A DNA stretch of 64,000 nucleotides from Candidatus Gastranaerophilales bacterium. Lineage in GTDB: Bacteria > Cyanobacteriota > Vampirovibrionia > Gastranaerophilales > Gastranaerophilaceae. The translations under genes were made by a program, and so were the position numbers. Where the stretch lies: NCBI GenBank assembly GCA_944324315.1, contig CALUVW010000001.1, forward strand, positions 124,001 to 188,000, written 5' to 3'. Shown here in pieces: positions 26,671 through 35,931 of this stretch. The notes under the pieces were generated by a model. That model was not told where the DNA came from. It saw nothing but the letters and a program-made list of their open reading frames with translations, and ran no database searches. How positions within the stretch are numbered: the first letter of the stretch is position 1; each line of letters opens with the position of its first letter.

Positions 26671-27534
26671 ATGTTTGAAGTTGATAAAGAAAAATGTATT
26701 CACTGCGGGTTATGTATTAAAGACTGCTCTGCAAAAGCTCTTCAATTTAATGATGAAAATGTACCTGAAATTGATGAGAAAAAATGTTTTGAATGTCAGC
26801 ACTGTCTTGCAGTTTGTCCGGTAGGCGCAATATCCGTGTGTGGCAAAAAACCTGAAAATTCCGACAAAATTTATTTTCAAAATCCAGATATGATTCTGAA
26901 TTTAATAAAATCAAGAAGAAGTTACAGACATTACAAACAAGAAAATCTTTCAAAAGACAAAATCCAAAAACTTAAATATATGCTGAATTATGTCCCGACA
27001 GGGTGTAATTTTCATAAGCTTCACTTTGCTTTTATTGATGATATTGAAGTTATGAATCAATTCAGAGATTACGTAAACAAAAAAATAGTGGATGCCTTAA
27101 CTAAAAAACCTGTAAAAGCAATTATAAATAAATTTAATCGTCATTTAAAATCATTTTTAAACGGCGAAGATGTCGTTTTCCGGGGTGCTCCGCATATGGT
27201 CGTTGTTTCAACTCCCGTTGATGCACCATGTTATAACGTTGATCCAATGATTGCTTTGAGTTACTTTGAACTTTATGCTCAAAGCATGAATGTCGGAACC
27301 TGCTGGTGCGGTCTTGCAGAATTTTGTCTCTTAATTATGCCGGAATTATCGGATTATTTAAACATTCCAAAAGGCTATAAAGCTTCTTACGTTATGCTTT
27401 TTGGAGAACCTGACATTAAATACGCAAGAACAATCCAGCCTGAGCCGTTTGAAATTGAATCAGTACAAAAAGGAACGTTTAAAAAATTAGGCTTTGTTGA
27501 TAAAATGAAAAGATATTTCTGGAACTTGAAATAA
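26671..27534 (+). CDS. Ferredoxin-nitroreductase fusion protein
   Basis: 287 residues. Two 4Fe-4S motifs, CIHCGLCIKDC and CFECQHCLAVCP (residues 6-60), precede a nitroreductase/FMN domain that begins IKSRRSYRHYKQENL, has VPTGCNFH (normally PSGxNxQ) and ends near GYKASYVMLFGEP. Such proteins carry out FMN-dependent reductions fed by ferredoxin-like clusters in anaerobes. The ATG at 26671 has AGGAAGGTGG upstream; a TTG 8 codons earlier overlaps this SD and is rejected. TTGTATAAT at 26622-26630 is a likely -10. Confidence 0.88.
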   Translation: MFEVDKEKCIHCGLCIKDCSAKALQFNDENVPEIDEKKCFECQHCLAVCPVGAISVCGKKPENSDKIYFQNPDMILNLIKSRRSYRHYKQENLSKDKIQKLKYMLNYVPTGCNFHKLHFAFIDDIEVMNQFRDYVNKKIVDALTKKPVKAIINKFNRHLKSFLNGEDVVFRGAPHMVVVSTPVDAPCYNVDPMIALSYFELYAQSMNVGTCWCGLAEFCLLIMPELSDYLNIPKGYKASYVMLFGEPDIKYARTIQPEPFEIESVQKGTFKKLGFVDKMKRYFWNLK

Positions 27535-27614
27535 ATTTCTTATTTTGTCATCACGAATGTCGGCTTGGGTTCGGTTTTTTTTGGAACTAATCAAGTTGGC
27601 TTATATTAATTCCA

Positions 27615-27650
27615 CACAAAAAGACCGGTTATAAAACCGGTCTTTTTGTG
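27615..27650. terminator. Bidirectional intrinsic terminator
   Basis: A perfect 16-bp stem (CACAAAAAGACCGGTT and its complement) with loop ATAA lies between the convergent nitroreductase and autotransporter genes. Confidence 0.88.
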
Positions 27651-27657
27651 TCTTAAA

Positions 27658-30600
27658 TTATTTACCCAATGCCGCACGATATCCGAAGGAGAATATTACA
27701 CCGTTTCTTCCGATATTTCTGAACATCGCCTGCAGATAACCTGTAGAACGTTCACCCCAGCGTTTTTGAACACCAATACCATATTGAATATACGGTTTTG
27801 TAGACAATTGCGGCAAGCTTGTTTCTGCTGCATCAAATTTTGTTTTATCCATAATATTCCACATAAAATCAACACCTAAATACGGCTGCCAGCCATTTTT
27901 AAGATTTCCGATAAATCTTAATCCCGGAGATATTTGAATGGCATTTAAAGGATCAGAACTTATTCTGTATCCGGCTGCATTTGTATAATTTTCGGTATCA
28001 ACAAATGTATATGACATTAAGTAATGCGGTTGAATAATAAATTTGCCGTCCAGTAATTCCCAGTTGTAACCTGTTTTGATAGCAGTACCTAAGCTCCATA
28101 GCATAAAATCCTCTGAACCGTACATAGTGGAAGCATCAACACCGCTTAATCCTCCGGCAACAGTCCAACCTCCAAACCAGTTTCCTTTATATAATGTACC
28201 TGTCAAGCCGACAGTTCCGCCATTTTGCCATAAGCTGTTACCGTTAAAACTCTGGTGAGAACCGTTATATCCTGCATATAAGCTGAATACTCCGTCAAAG
28301 CCATGACCTAATTCTTTAATAGAAGTATCACCACCAAAGAATGAACCGTACATTACGTTTGAAACTCTTGGACCATTTTTCAAATGAACATTTTCAAACG
28401 AACTATATGGTCTTGCCCATATTCCGGCTCTTTCTTCCTGAATTGCACCTGATGTAGAAGGTATTGGTCCTACAGGTCCGTTACCGTCATAAGCATATTT
28501 GTTATAATTTTTTAATGCCTGACGCTGCTCTGCTGTCATAAGCATTGTCATATCCATGTTTGCAAATGCCTGATCATAAGCATTCAACTGGGTAAAATAA
28601 CCTCCGAGTTGTGCAGCTACAGGGGCAACCATTATGGCAGGGTTTACATTGTTATAATCACTTGCAGAGCCACGGGTAAAACTAAAGTCACCTGTTGCTG
28701 CATCATAGCCGACACCGTACTTATAAATCGGTGAATAAGCAACACTTGAAACAGAACTTGTTATATGGCTCATCAAAGTTTCATCATTCACAAAATTAAT
28801 AACGGTATTCTTATCTTTTGCATCACTTAACAGATTAATTCCGCTTACATTAAGATTTACACCGTCTTGAATGCTGTTAACTGTTGCTGCAGAAAGCGTA
28901 TCCATTTTCCCTGCCGCAAGATCAGCATCAACCATTATATTTGAATTTGCATTAAGTGAAAGTTCATTAATATTAATTGCATTAGTTTCACCGTTTGCAA
29001 TATTTAAAGTTCCGCCGTTAAATATCAAATTATTTGCAGTTCCGTTACCGTTCAGATAAGCATCTCTGGTAAATGAAACAGTACCGCTGTTCAAATTATA
29101 ATTTGCTCCGCTGACGTAATTATTATGAACAGTGTTAGCATTTTCATTTGTCAAAGTAACAGGGTTGATTTCGCCGTTAAATTTAATAGTCCCGTTGCCT
29201 GCCATTTTAACTTCATTTCCTACAGCAGCCGAGCGAATATCATTATCAACTGTAATATTTTTCCCGTTTAAAGCGTTAAAATTAGCCTTTGCAGCTCCTG
29301 TTCCGTCAAGGTAAATTGCGTTACTGTCAAGGTTTTCTCCACCGGATGTTACACCTGAAATATTTACGTCATAATTTGAAGCGTTAATATTTAACGTTCC
29401 GTTATCTTTTACGACAAGAGCACCTTTTTTATCTTCAGTCGTTTGAAAACCTGTTATATTTGCATCATTAAACTCAAGTGTTTGTCCGTCACTTACAGTA
29501 ATCCCGACTTTATCAGAACCGTTAATATTGTATCCGTTGCCGTTTACAGTCAGTTTTGTTCCGCCTAAATCTCCTGTCCAGCCTTTTTCTAATCCTGAGC
29601 CGGTAATTTCTATATCTTTATTAGCCGAAAAGCTTCTTTCATCGGTCAAATTCAAATCAACCCCGCCAGCTTTATCATTTTGATTTACAGCAAGCGTAAA
29701 ACCATCAATTTTAGTTGCAGTGTCGCCTTCATGCAGTCTGTCAATTGTAATTGTTGAATCTTGAGCAGTAACTGTATAAAGGTAATCATTTGTCAAAATA
29801 TTAAAACCGTTCTGAGGTGTCAGAATTGTCATATTATCAAGTTTAAACGGTGCAGTAATTGTATTTGTACCGTCTGCCATTTCTGAAAGTATATTTATAT
29901 CAATCAGGTTTAAAGTTCCTGATGCGCTGTTAGCATTAATTATATCCGCAGGATTTGTAAGGTTTGCAAAATCCAGATCTATTTTCAAATTACCGTTATT
30001 CGCCGTCAGGCTGTTTAAATCTAAAGTCCCTGTCTGATTATTTATCAAATCAAGGGTAGCACCTTCGGCAATTGTAAGATCTGTTCCGTTCAGATAATTA
30101 TCTACGGAAGATTTAATAACTCCGCTATTGAGATTAACGGCTAAAGCACCGTTATCCGGTGTAACAGCGCTGTTAAGAAGAATATTTCCGTTTGCATTAA
30201 TTGTTCCGTTACCTGCAATACCGCTGTTAAAAGCTATTGAATGGCCGTTTGAGGCATTTAGATTTGCTGTTGCCTGATGCAGATAAATATCTCCGCCTTT
30301 TTGAGCAGTATTTCCCGAGAAAGTTACATCTTTATTTACTGCATTAATATTTAAAGCTGTTGTTTTATCTTCCTCATTGTTGCTTCCTGAGTAATATATT
30401 GCTCCGCCGAGTTTTTGCGCTGAGTTATTTGTAAAATCCGTGTCAGTAATATTAATTTTACCGGCATTAAACATTCCCTCAAAAAATCCTTCAGTAACAG
30501 AACCTATATCCGTGGAAGCACCTGCAGATATTGCTCCGCCGTTTGCACCTGCGCTGTTGTTTGTAAAACTTGAATTTGTAATATCAGCAGTTGTTGTCAA

Positions 30601-33417
30601 AATTGCACCGCCGCTTTTAACAGTGGAGTTACCGTCAAATCTGCTGTTATCAATAATTGTCTCGCCTGATGATAAAATTGCACCGCCGCCTATAAGAGTA
30701 TCTGCCAGCGGCTCAAAATCATCTAAATCAGTTTGCGCAGATGTTGTGCTGTTATTTCTAAATTCAGAATTTTTTACAGTAAGCTTTCCTGTAGAGCTTA
30801 GTATAGCGCCTCCGCTTTGTGCTGCTGTGTTATTTGTAAAAGTAGAATCCGAAATTTCAGCCGTTCCTTCATTGTATAATGCACCGGCAAATTCGGCAGA
30901 GTTAGAATCAAAAGAATTTGATGTAATATTTGCTGTAGTATTTTGAGCATTTGCAATTGCACCGCCATAAGTTACTGCAGAGTTTTTATTAAAGTTAGAA
31001 TTTTTTATTGTTGCGTTGCCGTACACAACTTCTACCGCACCGCCGGAGCCTGTTGTAGTGTTAGAATTAAAGTTAGAGCCTGAAATATCCGCATCGGTTA
31101 ATGCTGCAATAGCACCACCACCCTGTGAACCAGATGAGTTACCTTCAAAAGTAGAATTTTCAACAGTAAGTTTTGTAGCGCTCTGGCTGTTAGCTATTGC
31201 TCCGCCGTAACCGTTTACTGTATTTTCATTATTTGTAATAACTTCACCTGTTTCAAAATTTATTTGCAAAGATTCACTATTGGTTTCTGATTTTGCAGTG
31301 TTATTTCTGAAAGTGCTATTTCGAATTGTCAAGTTACCGTTTGCGGCAACTGCACCACCTGATTGGGCAGCTTTATTTCCTGTAAAATTACTGTTTTCAA
31401 TTATAGCATCGCCATCTGCCAGTATTGCGCCGCCTGCTCCATCATAGAAAGACTGATTAGCATTGTGATCATTATCGTTTATTGTAGTTACACTATTAAT
31501 TGTATGTGCATTGTAAGCAGTGTTATTTGTGAAAGTACTGCCCGTAATATTCGTAGTTCCTTTATTGCTTACAGCACCGCCGTAGGTTGCCTGATTACCG
31601 TTAAAATTACTGTTTTGTAAAGTAAGTTCGCCGGTATTGCTTATAGCACCTCCGAAACCGCCTGTTCCATTACCTGTTGAATTTGTAACAACCTGATGAC
31701 CTTCAATTTCTTCCTGAGTTTGCTGAGTTGAAGTATAGGCAGTATTAGCTTTATTACCTGTAAAATTTGAGTTGGTAACGGTTAATTTTCCATTGTTATA
31801 AATTGCACCGCCGCCTGTTTGATTGGCAATTTCCTGAGATTCTGCAGGAGTTGTATTTGTAACCGAGTTATTTTGGAAGGTCAAACCTGATATTGTAAGA
31901 TCATTTCCGGTATTATATATAGCACCGCCTGCTTCTGTTGCAGTGTTGCCGTTAAAAACGGCTTTTTTAAGATCCAGTGTACCTGTATTGTATATTGCAC
32001 CACCCTGAGCAGCACTGTTATTTGTAAATATTACGGAATTATTTTCTCCGCTGTAAACACTCGGATCACCGCCAAGAGAAATATTACCTTCATTATAAAT
32101 CGCACCACCCTTTGAACCTGCACTGTTGCCGCTGAATGTTTGATTTGAAAGCGGTGAACTTGTTATAGAACCTTCCTGAGTATTATAAATTGCGCCGCCG
32201 TTTTCTTCGGCTTTGTTATTATTGAAATTTGTATAACGTGCAATATTATACGTTCCTTCATTATAAAGTGCCCCGCCGTCTTTTGACGTATTTTCATCGA
32301 AATTGATTGTGGATTTAGTTTGCAAATCACCTGTATTATGTATTGCTCCGCCTTTATAAATTGACGAATTACCTTTAAAATCAGCACTGTTTAGGTTGCT
32401 AATTGTACCGTCATTTTTAATTGCACCGCCATACATTGTACTTACGGTTTTTTCCTGTTCGTTTTCTGTGTAAGTATATTTACCGTTGTTTGTAAATTTT
32501 CCGCTTACCGTTTCGATTTTTCCGCCGTTATATATAGCACCACCGCCCTGCGCAGCGGAGTTACCCGTAAATGTTCCTGAAATAGAATTGATTTCACCGA
32601 ATTTTAAAGCTTCATCATCCTCAGCAGGCGTATACTTATCTCCAACGGTATCGTTATTATAAATCGCGCCGCCGTAACCAGTTTGTGAAGTATTATTTGT
32701 ATAAGTACCTTTTATATCGCCTATCTGTCCTGTGTTATAAACAGCACCGCCATGCCAGGAAGCATTGTTACGTTCAAACGTACCGTCAATACTTTCTATT
32801 GAGGCACTCATAAATATTTGTTGATCTGATGTATGAGGCAAAATCCCGCCGCCAAAGTTAAATATTGCCCCGCCGTTACCGCCGTCACCGTCAAAAAGCC
32901 CGTTATTTAAACCAAAAGCATTGTTACCGGTAAATGTTCCGGCAATAGAACCTATTGTTCCGACATTATAAACAGCACCGCCGTCTTGAACAGCTGTATT
33001 GTTTGAAAAAACTTCATTTTGAATTGATTCGATTATTCCTAAATTTGAAAGCCCCCCGCCAAAATCAGCTTTGTTATCTGTATAGCTGTTGTTCATCAAA
33101 TAATAAATTGTACCGGAATTTTCAATACCTCCGCCGAAACCTTCCGCCTGATCCGGCATTAAATCTCCGTATAGAGTATCTTCTGGTAATGGTTTATATG
33201 ATTGAGAAGCTTCATCGTAATAATTTCCCCACTGGTCAGGATCATCAGGGATTTCATAACGTTTTCCCGTTACATCAATACTATTGTATTGCTGACCGCT
33301 CATAGCATCAATAATTGATGTATTAACCCATCTGTCAGATGCAGATACAATATTGACGGACGCCAGAACAGCAGAAATCAGCAACGACACACTAACCAAA
33401 TTCTTTTTATTTTTCAT
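27658..33417 (-). CDS. Pmp-like autotransporter adhesin
   Basis: 1919 residues with a signal peptide (residues 1-26, ending NIVSA). The passenger (about 80-1150) is a long right-handed beta-helix of roughly 25-residue units built on GGAIYN or GGAI plus FxxN (for example FTNNSAAQGGAIYNTG). This is the tandem GGA(I/L/V) + FxxN signature best known from chlamydial polymorphic membrane proteins. A second beta-rich region without GGAI units follows. The last 280 residues (from about GIWARPYSSF) form an autotransporter beta-barrel with alternating aromatic strands, ending FSFGYRAALGK. It should expose the passenger on the outer surface. The SD GAGGGAAAG is strong. Monocistronic, with a terminator after the stop. 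Confidence 0.92.
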   Translation of the reverse strand: MKNKKNLVSVSLLISAVLASVNIVSASDRWVNTSIIDAMSGQQYNSIDVTGKRYEIPDDPDQWGNYYDEASQSYKPLPEDTLYGDLMPDQAEGFGGGIENSGTIYYLMNNSYTDNKADFGGGLSNLGIIESIQNEVFSNNTAVQDGGAVYNVGTIGSIAGTFTGNNAFGLNNGLFDGDGGNGGAIFNFGGGILPHTSDQQIFMSASIESIDGTFERNNASWHGGAVYNTGQIGDIKGTYTNNTSQTGYGGAIYNNDTVGDKYTPAEDDEALKFGEINSISGTFTGNSAAQGGGAIYNGGKIETVSGKFTNNGKYTYTENEQEKTVSTMYGGAIKNDGTISNLNSADFKGNSSIYKGGAIHNTGDLQTKSTINFDENTSKDGGALYNEGTYNIARYTNFNNNKAEENGGAIYNTQEGSITSSPLSNQTFSGNSAGSKGGAIYNEGNISLGGDPSVYSGENNSVIFTNNSAAQGGAIYNTGTLDLKKAVFNGNTATEAGGAIYNTGNDLTISGLTFQNNSVTNTTPAESQEIANQTGGGAIYNNGKLTVTNSNFTGNKANTAYTSTQQTQEEIEGHQVVTNSTGNGTGGFGGAISNTGELTLQNSNFNGNQATYGGAVSNKGTTNITGSTFTNNTAYNAHTINSVTTINDNDHNANQSFYDGAGGAILADGDAIIENSNFTGNKAAQSGGAVAANGNLTIRNSTFRNNTAKSETNSESLQINFETGEVITNNENTVNGYGGAIANSQSATKLTVENSTFEGNSSGSQGGGAIAALTDADISGSNFNSNTTTGSGGAVEVVYGNATIKNSNFNKNSAVTYGGAIANAQNTTANITSNSFDSNSAEFAGALYNEGTAEISDSTFTNNTAAQSGGAILSSTGKLTVKNSEFRNNSTTSAQTDLDDFEPLADTLIGGGAILSSGETIIDNSRFDGNSTVKSGGAILTTTADITNSSFTNNSAGANGGAISAGASTDIGSVTEGFFEGMFNAGKINITDTDFTNNSAQKLGGAIYYSGSNNEEDKTTALNINAVNKDVTFSGNTAQKGGDIYLHQATANLNASNGHSIAFNSGIAGNGTINANGNILLNSAVTPDNGALAVNLNSGVIKSSVDNYLNGTDLTIAEGATLDLINNQTGTLDLNSLTANNGNLKIDLDFANLTNPADIINANSASGTLNLIDINILSEMADGTNTITAPFKLDNMTILTPQNGFNILTNDYLYTVTAQDSTITIDRLHEGDTATKIDGFTLAVNQNDKAGGVDLNLTDERSFSANKDIEITGSGLEKGWTGDLGGTKLTVNGNGYNINGSDKVGITVSDGQTLEFNDANITGFQTTEDKKGALVVKDNGTLNINASNYDVNISGVTSGGENLDSNAIYLDGTGAAKANFNALNGKNITVDNDIRSAAVGNEVKMAGNGTIKFNGEINPVTLTNENANTVHNNYVSGANYNLNSGTVSFTRDAYLNGNGTANNLIFNGGTLNIANGETNAININELSLNANSNIMVDADLAAGKMDTLSAATVNSIQDGVNLNVSGINLLSDAKDKNTVINFVNDETLMSHITSSVSSVAYSPIYKYGVGYDAATGDFSFTRGSASDYNNVNPAIMVAPVAAQLGGYFTQLNAYDQAFANMDMTMLMTAEQRQALKNYNKYAYDGNGPVGPIPSTSGAIQEERAGIWARPYSSFENVHLKNGPRVSNVMYGSFFGGDTSIKELGHGFDGVFSLYAGYNGSHQSFNGNSLWQNGGTVGLTGTLYKGNWFGGWTVAGGLSGVDASTMYGSEDFMLWSLGTAIKTGYNWELLDGKFIIQPHYLMSYTFVDTENYTNAAGYRISSDPLNAIQISPGLRFIGNLKNGWQPYLGVDFMWNIMDKTKFDAAETSLPQLSTKPYIQYGIGVQKRWGERSTGYLQAMFRNIGRNGVIFSFGYRAALGK

Positions 33418-33507
33418 ATTTCTTTCCCTCTATACTTTAAATTTAAGTAAATTTAATTATTTTATAATAATGTTTTGTTCAAAATTTGTCAATATTATAA
33501 ATAATAC

Positions 33508-34038
33508 TTAATCAAAATATTTTCTTGTCATAACAACATTTCCGTTTTCATCATAAGCTTTATCTTTTAACCAGTATGCGATAAGTTTTCCATCAGGAGT
33601 GTAAATAAAAGTTTCCCCCTTTGAAACTCTTAGTCCCATATTAATAAGCCTCCCTGATGTTGTATATTTATATGATTTGTAAGGATAAATCAAATTGTCC
33701 TTTTCTTCCGCATAAATAAGCCTGCCGTCTTTTGAATAATACCAGACATGATATTTGTCGTTGTTATACATTACCGCATAAGTCAAATCAGAAAAAAAAG
33801 CCAGAGTCCTGTCTTTAATCTCAACATTTCCTTTAAAAAAATGTCTTATATTTTCACGGTTATTTTTATCAATAAGATTTTCTGCAACAAGAAAACTATC
33901 CGGTTTTTTTACAGGTGTTTGTAAAAGTTCCTGCCTTGCTGACTGTACATTATAATCGACACCTCCTGTCAATATCGGTTCAGCTTGAACAGAAAGACTC
34001 ATAAATATTACTGTTATCAACAACAATGCTTTTAACAT
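33508..34038 (-). CDS. Small secreted protein with YxxxGRLI-type beta repeats
   Basis: 176 residues, signal peptide 1-18 (ending SVQA). The mature part has repeated short beta units: YYSKDGRLIYAEE, YTTSGRLINMG, YTPDGKLIAYW, YDENGNVVM. This tyrosine/GxL pattern resembles MORN/YD-like antiparallel repeats. The function is unknown; it is probably periplasmic. No SD is clear, and TATAAT lies 14 nt before the ATG. It sits just upstream of the autotransporter on the same strand, 90 bp away, so co-expression is possible. Confidence 0.6.
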   Translation of the reverse strand: MLKALLLITVIFMSLSVQAEPILTGGVDYNVQSARQELLQTPVKKPDSFLVAENLIDKNNRENIRHFFKGNVEIKDRTLAFFSDLTYAVMYNNDKYHVWYYSKDGRLIYAEEKDNLIYPYKSYKYTTSGRLINMGLRVSKGETFIYTPDGKLIAYWLKDKAYDENGNVVMTRKYFD

Positions 34039-34564
34039 ACAAATATGTATTAATTATATTTTTTATAAAAGTCAATAATTTTTAAATTATTACACAATCG
34101 GGTAATTGCCAAATTCTATAAAAGTATATTAAATATAATTAAATCTTTTTCATACTTCCAGCTATTCTTAATTCCAACGGAGCCTTGCGGCTCCTTTTTT
34201 TTGGGGAGCGTGCCGCTCCACCCGACACACTGGTGTCGCATAAACTTATACACTCTAAACTAAAGAAAGAGCGTGCCGCTCCACCCGACACACTGGTGTC
34301 GCATAAACTTATACACTCTAAACTAAAGAAAGAGCGTGCCGCTCCACCCGACACACTGGTGTCGCATAAACTTGTACATTCTAAACTAAAGAAAAGAGCG
34401 TGCCGCTCATGTTTGTCGCAAAACGAGTAAGACAGGCACGGGGTTGGCAGTAATCGTGTTAAGATGCACAAATCAGTATAAATCAGAATACAGATCAGTC
34501 TTATCGGGTGATGAATTAATTTCAGATTTTTGTGTTATACTAATAAAAAAACAGAGAGGATTGC
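34039..34564. repeat. 526-bp non-coding region with the family B tandem array
   Basis: From left to right: an orphan plus-strand terminator-like hairpin GGAGCC-TTGC-GGCTCC plus T8 (34179-34202), three full 63-bp tandem copies (34206-34268, 34269-34331, 34332-34395) and a partial fourth (34396-34411). After the array there is a spacer and an extended -10 TGTTATACT (34533-34541) for the next gene. Frames open through the array are period artefacts (63 is divisible by 3). Confidence 0.8.
34206..34411 (+). repeat. 63-bp tandem repeat array (family B)
   Basis: The unit begins GAGCGTGCCGCTC (GAGCG/CGCTC palindrome), continues with CACCCGACACACTGGTGTCG (which holds a second small hairpin, CGACACACTGGTGTCG) and ends TAAACTAAAGAAA. 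Copies 1 and 2 are identical and copy 3 differs at two positions plus one inserted A. Diverged single units occur at 42691 and 42823 and, inverted, at 10639 and 52441. Confidence 0.9.
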
Positions 34565-35191
34565 ATGAAAAAATTATTACTGATTTTAGGTCTTTTAGTA
34601 CTGTGTTCACCGGTTTTTGCCGCAAACATGAAACCCGTTCTGAACTCTACACAGCTTTTGTATTCCCCGAAAGAAGGTGTATTCTCAACAGGTGCTCCGG
34701 TTGACGGAAAAATAGCACTTTCTAAAAAAACATCCACAGGAACAGGTAATTATTCAATTTATTCCTACAATAATAACGAAGTCATGCTGGGTTCTGATTA
34801 TGAATTTCTCTTTAACGGACGTTTAATTTCATGCCACAATGCTGATTTAAAGTTTTTTGAACTTGTTTATAACGGAAAAATTTTTGAAGAAAAAGAGTTA
34901 ACTGAAGGACAGGTCAAAGAAATTTTCCCTGATGCTGAAATTTTGTTGATTTCTCATTTTGTTGATAACAAAACAACTGTCAGAAAACAGGCATTTGAAA
35001 AAAAAGATTTTCTGCTTTTGAATGACACAGACAAATATTTCTATAAATACTCGTTCCGTCCGCAAAGCGTAAAATATTCGCCCGTTGCAGGTCTTTTCAA
35101 AGCATCATCAATCGGTAAAATCACATTTTCACACTTTGGTCAGGATAAATATACGATTTATGTAAAAAACAATTTCAGGAAACAAAAATAA
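34565..35191 (+). CDS. Small secreted protein of unknown function
   Basis: 208 residues, signal peptide 1-19 (ending PVFAA). The mature part is rich in Tyr and Lys with predicted beta strands and no cysteine pairs of note; two internal segments look alike (LLYSPKEGVFSTGAPVDGKI and VKYSPVAGLFKASSIGKITF), which hints at an internal duplication. AGAGAGGA lies 7 nt before the ATG and an extended -10 further up. Its stop overlaps the ATG of the next gene by one base (TAATG). Confidence 0.65.
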   Translation: MKKLLLILGLLVLCSPVFAANMKPVLNSTQLLYSPKEGVFSTGAPVDGKIALSKKTSTGTGNYSIYSYNNNEVMLGSDYEFLFNGRLISCHNADLKFFELVYNGKIFEEKELTEGQVKEIFPDAEILLISHFVDNKTTVRKQAFEKKDFLLLNDTDKYFYKYSFRPQSVKYSPVAGLFKASSIGKITFSHFGQDKYTIYVKNNFRKQK

Positions 35192-35445
35192 TGACAAAGC
35201 CTATTGGTACAAATCCTGCACAACAGAACAACAACAAATACAATATCCATAAAAAACTTGTGGCCGATACAGGTTACGCCGCAACAGGTTTTGGAACAAT
35301 TTGCGGGATTACCGGCTTAAAATGTGTTAATTTTTCAAATAAAATGAAAATCCACAAATACAGCGCCTGGCTTGCAGCAGCCTCAACAGCTATGCATATT
35401 GCTGTCGTTAAAGGCATGGACAAATTTTTAAACAAAAAATCATAG
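35191..35445 (+). CDS. Small hypothetical membrane-associated protein
   Basis: 84 residues with two weakly hydrophobic Gly/Ala stretches (about 31-48 and 59-75). Not recognised. It is translationally coupled to the secreted protein upstream through a TAATG overlap. The composition resembles the 344-residue membrane protein at 8626 (short glycine-rich helices between Lys-rich loops). Confidence 0.55.
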   Translation: MTKPIGTNPAQQNNNKYNIHKKLVADTGYAATGFGTICGITGLKCVNFSNKMKIHKYSAWLAAASTAMHIAVVKGMDKFLNKKS

Positions 35446-35464
35446 TATTACTATCAAATTAGTC

Positions 35465-35860
35465 TTATTTGAGGTAATCTTCAAAACTTTTTATATTAAC
35501 CTTATAACCGCAGCCTTCATGGAGTTTCGCAGGATATAAAATTTGTTTTGCCGGATATTTTCTGCACATTGGCAAACGATGTGCATAATCTGAACATAAA
35601 CCGTCTTTTGTAACAAGTTTACAGGCAAAAATTAAATTTCCTTCATCATCTTTTCCTTTTATATAAAACCTTTTGTAAGCCGGAAACAGAAACTGCATTA
35701 TCTTAAACTCTTTTTCTGTGTAAGTATCATAACTGTACATATAATTACAACACTTTCCGCATTTTTTGCATTCACCCGTAATCTCATATTTTACCTTTTC
35801 GGGCACAAAATATGAGCGGATTTCATTTATTATTACCATTACCAAATCAGCTATATTCAC
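35465..35860 (-). CDS. YkgJ-type cysteine-cluster protein
   Basis: 131 residues. CKKCGKCCNYMY (CxxCxxCC) near residue 35 and CSDYAHRLPMCRKYP near 100 match the YkgJ/FliB-like CxxCxxxC cluster family, which is thought to bind zinc or an iron-sulfur centre. The function is unknown. The start is GTG at 35860 with no SD; on the minus strand TGATATACT ends 6 nt before it, so the transcript is probably leaderless. An ATG at 35839 is the alternative. Confidence 0.8.
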   Translation of the reverse strand: MNIADLVMVIINEIRSYFVPEKVKYEITGECKKCGKCCNYMYSYDTYTEKEFKIMQFLFPAYKRFYIKGKDDEGNLIFACKLVTKDGLCSDYAHRLPMCRKYPAKQILYPAKLHEGCGYKVNIKSFEDYLK

Positions 35861-35866
35861 AAAAAT

Positions 35867-35875
35867 AGTATATCA
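35867..35875 (-). promoter_or_regulatory. Extended -10, leaderless GTG start
   Basis: Minus-strand TGATATACT is followed by six bases and the GTG start codon of the YkgJ-type gene. Confidence 0.5.
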
Positions 35876-35931
35876 TATTTGCCAAGAAATTTATTTTATA
35901 TTAAAATAATAAGAGTTGACGAGGGAAATCA

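Noticed and set aside
27540..27600. Further family A repeat copy after the nitroreductase gene
   Set aside because: Only a short GTCATCACGAATG match is visible, too weak to call.
30440..30946. 168-codon plus-strand frame inside the autotransporter gene
   Set aside because: Antisense to the GGAI/FxxN repeats; hydrophobic low-complexity translation.
34206..34411. CRISPR array
   Set aside because: The copies are contiguous without unique spacers, there are only three, and no cas gene is present.
34139..34471. Repetitive reading frames on both strands through the 63-bp array
   Set aside because: The period is divisible by 3, which keeps frames open without coding; no SD or known family.
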